DNA of 11,495 nucleotides, from positions 1 through 11,495 of the forward strand of contig JAKSAU010000657.1 of assembly GCA_022361535.1 (NCBI GenBank), written 5' to 3'. The position numbers were made by a program, and so were the translations under genes. Below the pieces are notes generated by a model. That model worked only from the letters and a program-made list of their open reading frames with translations, searched no databases and was not told the DNA's origin. The DNA comes from Desulfobacterales bacterium. Lineage in GTDB: Bacteria; Desulfobacterota; Desulfobacteria; Desulfobacterales; Desulfobacteraceae. Each line of letters begins with the position of its first letter. Position 1 is the stretch's first letter. This document shows positions 6,484 through 11,495 of this stretch, piece by piece.

Positions 6484-7005
6484 ATGAAGGCTTTTTTCGG
6501 ATTAGCCATAGGGTCTGTTTTGACCTACCTTTTTTTAAACTATGGGTATACTCCTCCTGAAATATTTCAGCTGCCAAATAAACTAAAGGCAATTCCTGAA
6601 CAACTGATTGCAAGTTCGTTTGTTGAAGATCCCAATGCCGTTATCAAGCAAAAACAAAATGCTGTTGCAACCCTGATTAAATTTGATCCCAAATATTATG
6701 TGGAAATAGACAACTCAATTGGTAACCTGTTCACTGAAAAAGCTGTTGAAAGAATAACTGACCGAAGGATTACACTGCTCAAAGAGTATGCCAAAGCGTC
6801 ACAAAAGGCTTTTGATAAGGATAAATACCCTGAATTGTATGAATACATGAAAAAACGTTATAAAGTCGATGACCTTGTGTCTTTGCAAAAACGTATGCTC
6901 ATTGAAAAATTAAAAGAAGATCTGCTTGTTTATCAAGAACTACAAAAAAAATTTCCAAATGAATCGGATGACCAGATAGCAGCAAAGCTGTTGACGGATC
7001 TTTAA
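6484..7005 (+). CDS. Small membrane-anchored protein of unknown function
   Basis: I do not recognise this 173-residue protein. It begins with one hydrophobic segment (FFGLAIGSVLTYLFLNYG, residues 4-21) preceded by a single Lys, which would act as an uncleaved signal anchor or a signal peptide; no lipobox Cys or clear cleavage site is visible. The rest is strongly charged (Lys/Glu-rich) and mostly helical, with likely coiled-coil stretches at about 85-125 and 130-155, so it probably extends into the periplasm. The start is well supported: AAGGTGA sits three bases before the ATG, and a perfect -35 lies upstream. It is followed by 210 non-coding bases and then the YdjM-like gene. Family searches with this sequence would decide whether it belongs to a known group. 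Confidence 0.8.
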   Translation: MKAFFGLAIGSVLTYLFLNYGYTPPEIFQLPNKLKAIPEQLIASSFVEDPNAVIKQKQNAVATLIKFDPKYYVEIDNSIGNLFTEKAVERITDRRITLLKEYAKASQKAFDKDKYPELYEYMKKRYKVDDLVSLQKRMLIEKLKEDLLVYQELQKKFPNESDDQIAAKLLTDL

Positions 7006-7138
7006 ACGCATCCGCTGTGCCGAATGTCGCGCTCGCGACCTATTCAGCAATGCTGCTCAAAGAGAACATTTGCAAGAACTATTATTGCTGGAGAAACTTT
7101 ACATAAATGCTTTACCCACTATATTGAAGAATGAATAG
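6995..7138 (+). other. open frame without start codon downstream of the 173-residue gene
   Basis: Frame 2 stays open for 47 codons from just after the TGA at 6992 to a TAG at 7136, overlapping the end of the 173-residue gene. It reads RIRCAECRARDLF then leucine-rich QELLLLEKLYINALPT. There is no ATG/GTG, only an internal TTG without a ribosome-binding site. It may be chance, a decayed gene, or a frameshifted continuation of the upstream gene. It is recorded as unresolved, not as a gene. Confidence 0.25.
7026..7039. repeat. short GC-rich perfect hairpin
   Basis: GTCGCG (7026-7031) and CGCGAC (7034-7039) form a perfect 6-bp stem with a two-base loop; GAAT and ATTC extend it with a bulge. No T-run follows, so it is not a standard terminator of the 173-residue gene. 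Confidence 0.4.
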
Positions 7139-7215
7139 GGGAGTCTCAATTGGCTTTGTAAACGAAAAAGCTCCTGATACTCGGGGACCCGGAATGGTTG
7201 AAAAAGGCGAATAAT

Positions 7216-8217
7216 ATGGACTCGGTCACTCAAATCGCATTGGGCGCAGCCGTCGGAGAGGCGGTACTTGGCCGCAAAGTTGGAAGACCTGCTCTTTTAT
7301 GGGGAGCAGGATGTGGTCTGCTACCCGATCTGGACGTATTAATCCCTTTAGGGGATGCAGTTAGAAATTTTACCTATCACAGAAGTGCCAGCCATTCTCT
7401 CTTGGTTTTGGCGCTTTTGACACCGCTCGTTGTTAAGGGGATTTTAAAATGCCATCCCAAAACAATTTCTCATCGGAGGCGCTGGTACATTCTTGTGTTC
7501 CTGGCATTTGCCACCCATGTGCTGTTAGATTGCCTGACGGTTTACGGTACACAGATATTTTGGCCCTTACCTGTTGCACCGGTGATGTGGTCAACAATAT
7601 TCATCGTGGATCCGGTCTATTCGTTGCCACTTATAGGTGGGGTGATTGCAGCTTTGATCCTCTCCCGTGATAAAGGGTGGGGCCATACCATCAATACGGT
7701 TTGTTTGACTATAAGCTGCATGTATCTTGTTTGGACTATCGTTGCAAAGGTTCATGTGGGCCATGTTGTCAGACAGTCCCTTTCGCAACAAGATATTCAA
7801 TACAATAGCTTTATTACAGTTCCGACTCCCTTTAATTCATTTTTATGGCGGATACTTGTAATGGGTGACCAGACGTATCGGGAAGGCGTGTATTCTGTAT
7901 TTGATACGTCTCGTGAGCTTGATTTTAAATCCTATCCTAATGACAAACATTTGCTTCAGGGTCTTGGGCATCATTGGCCTGTAAAGCGTCTGCAATGGTT
8001 CACCCAAGGGTTTTATTCCGTTCTTGAAAAAGCCGATGAAATTATAATAATAGATTTGAGGATGGGAATGGAACCCACTTATGTATTTCACTTCCGAGTG
8101 GGCCAGATTAAAGGCGAAGACCGTGTGCCTGCAAAAACGCTTAGAATCCCTCAAAAAATGGAATTCAGTAAATTGGGTTTGATCTGGAGAAGAATATGGA
8201 ACCAGAATCCCTCTTAA
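7216..8217 (+). CDS. YdjM-like membrane-bound metal-dependent hydrolase (DUF457)
   Basis: This 333-residue protein matches the YdjM/DUF457 family in its N-terminal half. Numbered from the ATG at 7216, the metal-site motifs are PDLD (37-40), His55 and His60 (HRSASH), HVLLD (101-105) with TVYGT, and DP (132-133). Hydrophobic helices run through about 190 residues: inner-membrane hydrolase, substrate unknown. Residues about 195-333 are soluble-looking and extend well beyond the short E. coli YdjM, containing aromatic-rich stretches (LQWFTQGFYSVLEK); this part I cannot assign. The upstream TTG at 7198 is less likely: the family starts at MDSVTQIALGAAVGEAVLG, and AAGG lies before the ATG. In E. 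coli ydjM is SOS-controlled; I see no LexA-like box here. Neighbours do not reveal its role. Confidence 0.88.
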   Translation: MDSVTQIALGAAVGEAVLGRKVGRPALLWGAGCGLLPDLDVLIPLGDAVRNFTYHRSASHSLLVLALLTPLVVKGILKCHPKTISHRRRWYILVFLAFATHVLLDCLTVYGTQIFWPLPVAPVMWSTIFIVDPVYSLPLIGGVIAALILSRDKGWGHTINTVCLTISCMYLVWTIVAKVHVGHVVRQSLSQQDIQYNSFITVPTPFNSFLWRILVMGDQTYREGVYSVFDTSRELDFKSYPNDKHLLQGLGHHWPVKRLQWFTQGFYSVLEKADEIIIIDLRMGMEPTYVFHFRVGQIKGEDRVPAKTLRIPQKMEFSKLGLIWRRIWNQNPS

Positions 8218-8275
8218 CTTCAACAGACATTTAAATTCTGTTTATTTCAGGGATCATGTCCGAATTTGCGTGCTT

Positions 8276-8322
8276 GGTCTTTTATTTGTAGGTGGCACTG
8301 TATGTCACATGAATAAAAGACC
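8276..8322. repeat. long imperfect hairpin after the YdjM-like gene
   Basis: GGTCTTTTATT (8276-8286) and AATAAAAGACC (8312-8322) are perfect 11-base complements. An inner stem GTGGCA (8292-8297)/TGTCAC (8303-8308), with one G-T wobble, continues it with a five-base loop. The sequence after it is AT-rich but lacks a proper T-run, so termination of the YdjM-like transcript is possible, not certain. Confidence 0.55.
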
Positions 8323-8388
8323 ATTTATTAAAATACTGATCTTTTAGCTTAATTAAGTAGAAATATACTTTGTTGGCATTGATAAGAA

Positions 8389-8419
8389 ATGATATATCAT
8401 CTGGGTCAGATGTTCTGAT
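8389..8419. promoter_or_regulatory. clustered operator-like repeats upstream of sbmA
   Basis: A perfect 12-base palindrome ATGATATATCAT (8389-8400) runs into ATCTG-GGT-CAGAT-GTT-CTGAT (8399-8419), in which the middle half-site is the reverse complement of the first and, apart from one base, of the third. Half-sites repeat every eight bases. This is the pattern of a multimer-binding operator, about 85 bases before the sbmA ATG. The binding protein is unknown. Confidence 0.35.
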
Positions 8420-8503
8420 AATGCGTTTTACAGGAAGAATAGCTGATGGCGGCAGACACCTAATAACACATTGAATTGATACAAACAGATTAGATAACGC
8501 ATC

Positions 8504-9748
8504 ATGTTTAAATCATTTTTTCCGAACCCGAGGCTTTTTTTTCCCTTACTTTTAGTCTGGATCGCCTTTTCGATCACCATCTGGTATCTTTTTCAAGATG
8601 ATCTGGGCGCTTTTTTAAATCTTGATACAACTCTGCAGTCACCAATAATTGGCCTTGGCCATTTTGTCAGCGATTCCTTTTTGCTGCTTTATATCTATTA
8701 CATTGTTTCTGTGCTCATATTTGCCGGTTTATGGATGATCTTTGCACCACATCCGTGGCAATTGTGGTCTATTCTCGGGTCTGCCGGCATCCTTTTTTCC
8801 ACTTATTTTTCTGTGCAGGTCTCTGTGGCCATTAATAACTGGCGGCGGCCATTTTTTGATACTGTTCAAAAGGCTCTTTCACCAGAGGCATCAGTTCCTG
8901 CTTCTGAGATGTATGACCTGATTTTAATCTTTGCCCAGATAGCCTTTTTGGCAATAGGTGTATTTGTTTTTACCCGATTTTTTATAAGCCATTATATTTT
9001 TCGTTGGCGAACAGCCATGAACGAGTATTATACCGGCTACTGGAAGGAGCTTCGCCACATTGAGGGGGCTTCTCAGCGTATCCAGGAAGATACCATGCGA
9101 TTTGCCTCTATTATGGAGAGCCTTGGTGTTGCCATGGTGGATGCGGTGATGACTTTGTTTGCATTCCTACCCGTGCTATGGTCACTTTCACAATATGTAA
9201 CCGAATTGCCTGTTGTGGGGGCGATTCCTTATCCTCTTTTTACCGCGGCAATCCTCTGGTCTTTGTTTGGGACCAGCCTGCTTGCCGTTGTGGGTATCAA
9301 GCTGCCGGGACTTGAGTTTAAAAACCAACGGGTAGAGGCTGCCTATCGTAAGGAACTCGTCTACGGGGAGGATGATGAACTAAGAGCTCAACCGGTAAGT
9401 TTGAAGCAGTTGTTTAGTAATGTGCGGCGTAACTATTTCCGCCTTTATTTTCACTATATGTATTTTAATGTATTCCGCAGTCTATATCTTCAGGCCGACA
9501 ATATATTTGTTTATTTGATCCTGGTTCCAACAATTGCAGCAGGAGCCATAACTTTTGGTATCCTGCAGCAGATACTTACCGCTTTCAGCCAGGTGAGCAA
9601 TTCGTTTCAATATCTGGTCAACTCCTGGACGACAATCGTTGAGTTATTGTCTGTCTATAAACGTCTGCTTGCATTCGAGGCGACTTTGGGTGGGAAACCA
9701 TTACCGAAGATAGATCGAACCTATCAACCAGGCATCAGCGATCACTAG
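8504..9748 (+). CDS. sbmA: SbmA/BacA-family peptide antibiotic transporter
   Basis: The 414 residues align along the whole length with E. coli SbmA (about 406), from [13 protein letters not shown] at the start. Signature blocks are near-identical to those I recall: [66 protein letters not shown] and [16 protein letters not shown]. It has about eight transmembrane helices and no ATPase domain (no Walker A or LSGGQ), as in proton-driven SbmA/BacA, rather than the ABC-fused Rv1819c type. It should sit in the inner membrane and import proline-rich peptides, bleomycin-like compounds or related cargo; the native substrate in this organism is unknown. No strong Shine-Dalgarno precedes the ATG; the start rests on homology. 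It stands between two inverted repeats. Conservation with enterobacterial SbmA is unexpectedly strong for a deltaproteobacterium. Confidence 0.95.
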   Translation: MFKSFFPNPRLFFPLLLVWIAFSITIWYLFQDDLGAFLNLDTTLQSPIIGLGHFVSDSFLLLYIYYIVSVLIFAGLWMIFAPHPWQLWSILGSAGILFSTYFSVQVSVAINNWRRPFFDTVQKALSPEASVPASEMYDLILIFAQIAFLAIGVFVFTRFFISHYIFRWRTAMNEYYTGYWKELRHIEGASQRIQEDTMRFASIMESLGVAMVDAVMTLFAFLPVLWSLSQYVTELPVVGAIPYPLFTAAILWSLFGTSLLAVVGIKLPGLEFKNQRVEAAYRKELVYGEDDELRAQPVSLKQLFSNVRRNYFRLYFHYMYFNVFRSLYLQADNIFVYLILVPTIAAGAITFGILQQILTAFSQVSNSFQYLVNSWTTIVELLSVYKRLLAFEATLGGKPLPKIDRTYQPGISDH

Positions 9749-9792
9749 GTTTCGTTTTAAAATAGTACGCCAGAATTTAAGTAGAATCCAAC

Positions 9793-9828
9793 TTCGGAAT
9801 ATGTATATAATTGGTCGCATATTCCGAA
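9793..9828. repeat. 11-bp perfect inverted repeat before the HD-GYP gene
   Basis: TTCGGAATATG (9793-9803) and CATATTCCGAA (9818-9828) are perfect reverse complements separated by 14 bases. No T-run follows on either strand. It lies 45 bases after sbmA ends and 57 before the HD-GYP start: either a hairpin ending the sbmA transcript imperfectly or an operator for the HD-GYP gene. Confidence 0.6.
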
Positions 9829-9885
9829 ATAATAAGGCGGCCATGCTTCATTGTTTTAGAATCACGTTTACTTAGGGATAATTAT

Positions 9886-11004
9886 ATGACGAGTAGAATT
9901 TCAGACCAAGACCGGCTCCATATTGTTCTGGATGCGATCAATGAGATGGCCGATGAAAGGGATATTGACCGGCTTTTGATCATCATGGCTGATATGGGAA
10001 GAGACCTTGTTGGGGCAGATAGTTGTACCCTATGGATGCTTGATAAAAAGAACCAGGAGCTGTGGAGCCGTGTATCCCATAGCCTGAATGAAATCCGCAT
10101 TCCCCTATCCCAAGGTATAGCCGGGTGTGTGGGGCGTTCCGGAGTGCCTGAAATTATCAATGATCCTTATTCCGATGCCAGATTTGACAAGGCCGTTGAT
10201 AAAAAACAGGGATACCGTACCCGCAATATCCTTACCCTTCCGCTGAAAGAAAGTGACGGGGAGATTATCGGGGTGTTTCAGGCCGTAAACAAAATGACGG
10301 GAACCCAGGTGTTTACACAGCAGGACCTGGATCATTTTCTCATTGCCTCTACCTATATTGGAAAACAACTTGAAGCCATTCTCCTGCAAGAAGAAATTGA
10401 AAATACACAGCGTGAGATCATCTTTACCCTGGCTGAAACCGGGGAACTGAGATCAAAGGAAACCGGATTTCATGTAAAGCGTGTTGCCGAGTATTCATAC
10501 CTTCTTGCCACCCTTTGGGGGATGCCTAAAAAAGAGGCTGAAATATTAAGGCTTGCCTCTCCGCTTCATGATATCGGAAAGATTGCCATCCCGGACGCTG
10601 TTCTTCTCAAACCGGGCAGACTGACTGACGAGGAAATGGAAGTGATGAAAACCCATGCCCAATTGGGGTATGAGATGCTCAAACATTCTGAAAGGCGGAT
10701 ATTAAAAGCTGCGGCCATTGTCTCCTATGAGCATCATGAAAAATGGGAGGGTAACGGGTATCCGCAACAGACAAAAGGAGAGGATATACATATTTACGGC
10801 AGAATTACTGCCGTGGCCGATGTGTTTGATGCCCTTTCCTGCGATCGGGTATATAAAAAGGCCTGGCCCATGGAAAGAATTCTCAAGTTGTTCAAAGAGG
10901 AAAGGGGCAAACATTTTGATCCGACCCTTGTGGATCTGTTTATGGATAATCTTGATAAGTTTCTTGAAATCAAGGAGCAGTATAAAGACGAGATAATGGA
11001 ATAG
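9886..11004 (+). CDS. GAF and HD-GYP domain protein, putative c-di-GMP phosphodiesterase
   Basis: The 372-residue protein has an N-terminal GAF sensor domain (about residues 20-165, with IPLSQGIAGCVGRSGVPEII and LTLPLKESDGEIIGVFQAVNK) and a C-terminal HD-GYP domain (about 178-350). All expected metal and signature residues are present: His196, His228-Asp229 with Lys232 (HDIGK), His257, His283-His284, GNGYP (289-293) and Asp312. It should therefore be catalytically intact and hydrolyse c-di-GMP to linear pGpG or GMP. No receiver or membrane domain is present, so it is a soluble protein controlled by a ligand of its GAF domain; the ligand is unknown. The frame extends to a TTG at 9811, but the ATG at 9886 has AGGGA seven bases upstream and starts at the expected helix. 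A strong terminator follows. The PilZ receptor gene in this window is a possible functional partner. Confidence 0.93.
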   Translation: MTSRISDQDRLHIVLDAINEMADERDIDRLLIIMADMGRDLVGADSCTLWMLDKKNQELWSRVSHSLNEIRIPLSQGIAGCVGRSGVPEIINDPYSDARFDKAVDKKQGYRTRNILTLPLKESDGEIIGVFQAVNKMTGTQVFTQQDLDHFLIASTYIGKQLEAILLQEEIENTQREIIFTLAETGELRSKETGFHVKRVAEYSYLLATLWGMPKKEAEILRLASPLHDIGKIAIPDAVLLKPGRLTDEEMEVMKTHAQLGYEMLKHSERRILKAAAIVSYEHHEKWEGNGYPQQTKGEDIHIYGRITAVADVFDALSCDRVYKKAWPMERILKLFKEERGKHFDPTLVDLFMDNLDKFLEIKEQYKDEIME

Positions 11005-11038
11005 CCAAAATACTGTTTTTTCATCATTCATTGGTTAC

Positions 11039-11082
11039 AACAGCCGGCCGGTTTAATACAAAACCGGCCGGCTGTTTTTTTT
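11039..11082 (+). terminator. strong intrinsic terminator after the HD-GYP gene
   Basis: A perfect 16-bp stem (AACAGCCGGCCGGTTT, 11039-11054; complement 11061-11076) with a six-base loop is followed by T through 11082. It begins 35 bases after the HD-GYP stop. On the minus strand the hairpin also follows the rsgA stop (11092), but no T-run comes after it in that direction, so it mainly serves the plus-strand gene. Confidence 0.92.
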
Positions 11083-11091
11083 AAATCAGGC

Positions 11092-11495
11092 TCAATGGTC
11101 TGGCTTACCCTTTTTCATGGCCTTAATTTTTAGCGCAACCCCTTTCCAGCGTTCTTTTTCCACACGGTCTGCACTTTTTTGCTGACGGTCGGACAAAAAT
11201 TCCAGCTCACGTTTCATTTTCTGGTAATTTTTCAGCCTGTCTCCCGGAAGCTCACCTTGTTCGACAGCTTCTTGAACATTGCAGCCAGGTTCGTGTGTAT
11301 GGCTGCAGTCTGAGAAACGGCACCCCTTTGCCAGGCGTTCAATTTCCGGAAATGCCGAATCAATGCCTTCATCAGCATCCCAGAATGCAATTTCCCTGAT
11401 ACCGGGGTTGTCAATCACCATGCCACCCTGGGGCATTATAATCAAATCCCGGGTAGTAGTTGTGTGTCTGCCTTTACCTGTATGGGTACCTATAG
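11092..11495 (-). CDS. rsgA: RsgA (YjeQ), small ribosomal subunit biogenesis GTPase, C-terminal part (partial, 5' end beyond window)
   Basis: The minus-strand frame enters from the right edge and ends at TGA 11094-11092; 133 residues are visible. They begin in the GTPase domain with GTHTGKGRHTTT, which holds the RHTTT (G2) motif, then MPQGGMVIDNPGIRE with the G3 motif DNPG. The C-terminal zinc-binding domain follows: CRFSDCSHTHEPGCNVQEAVEQG, with the Cys-Cys-His-Cys ligands of the RsgA family. The tail is a charged helical stretch typical of the end of RsgA. The protein is a circularly permuted GTPase that assists late maturation of the 30S subunit. The G4, G5 and G1 motifs and OB-fold lie outside the window. 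It is convergent with the HD-GYP gene; the 87-base gap holds the terminator. Confidence 0.95.
   Translation of the reverse strand, partial: IGTHTGKGRHTTTTRDLIIMPQGGMVIDNPGIREIAFWDADEGIDSAFPEIERLAKGCRFSDCSHTHEPGCNVQEAVEQGELPGDRLKNYQKMKRELEFLSDRQQKSADRVEKERWKGVALKIKAMKKGKPDH

Larger units (their letters stand above)
8218..8503. other. intergenic region with hairpin and palindromes upstream of sbmA
   Basis: No gene is seen in these 286 bases. They contain a long imperfect hairpin (8276-8322), a perfect AT palindrome (8389-8400) and three spaced half-sites (8399-8419). No good promoter pair is visible: TTGGCA (8373-8378) lacks a well-placed -10. Confidence 0.5.

Noticed and set aside
7006..7215. 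LexA box controlling the YdjM-like gene
   Set aside because: The E. coli orthologue is SOS-controlled, but no CTG-N10-CAG or other clear LexA-type repeat is present.
7843..8223. Minus-strand 126-codon open frame
   Set aside because: It lies opposite the YdjM-like gene, has no recognisable domain, and the plus strand has the conserved motifs.
8292..8306. Sigma-54 promoter starting TGGCAC
   Set aside because: The -12 element does not match TTGC at the right spacing, and the bases are part of the hairpin at 8276-8322.
9811..9885. N-terminal extension of the HD-GYP protein to the TTG at 9811
   Set aside because: It would start inside the inverted repeat with no Shine-Dalgarno; the ATG at 9886 has AGGGA.

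Overview
The window looks like chromosomal DNA of a Gram-negative sulfate-reducing deltaproteobacterium, most likely of the Desulfobacterales. This is inferred from protein style and moderate base composition, not from a marker gene. No rRNA, tRNA, CRISPR array, transposase or phage gene was found. All genes but two are complete; a gene runs off each end.

Left block, minus strand (1-3533): a gene for a degenerate cyclic-nucleotide-binding domain joined to a PilZ (c-di-GMP receptor) domain lies upstream of a two-gene ABC exporter. The first exporter subunit has Asp in place of the catalytic Glu. The second subunit overlaps it by 8 bases and leaves the window at the left edge. Such a pair should form one heterodimeric exporter. 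A 20-bp inverted repeat lies between the PilZ gene and the exporter genes.

Middle block (3534-6253): an IclR-family regulator on the plus strand is divergent from the PilZ gene across about 390 bases of non-coding DNA. It converges on a minus-strand pair: an EamA/DMT permease followed by a small NifX/NafY-type protein with a Cys/His-rich tail. The convergent gap is rich in hairpins.

Right block, plus strand (6402-11082): a small membrane-anchored protein of unknown function, a YdjM-like (DUF457) membrane hydrolase with a long extra C-terminal part, an SbmA/BacA-type peptide transporter, and a GAF plus HD-GYP c-di-GMP phosphodiesterase. The last ends at a very strong intrinsic terminator. The gaps between these genes (137-286 bases) hold inverted repeats, so they may be separate transcription units. 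The C-terminal part of RsgA, a ribosome-assembly GTPase, enters convergently from the right edge.

Two genes concern c-di-GMP (PilZ receptor and HD-GYP phosphodiesterase) and several concern envelope transport. Nothing in the sequence proves that they form one system, and I see no clear undescribed multi-gene machine. The points most worth checking are the SbmA homologue with its upstream repeats, the CNB-PilZ protein, the orphan membrane protein, and the intergenic inverted repeats.
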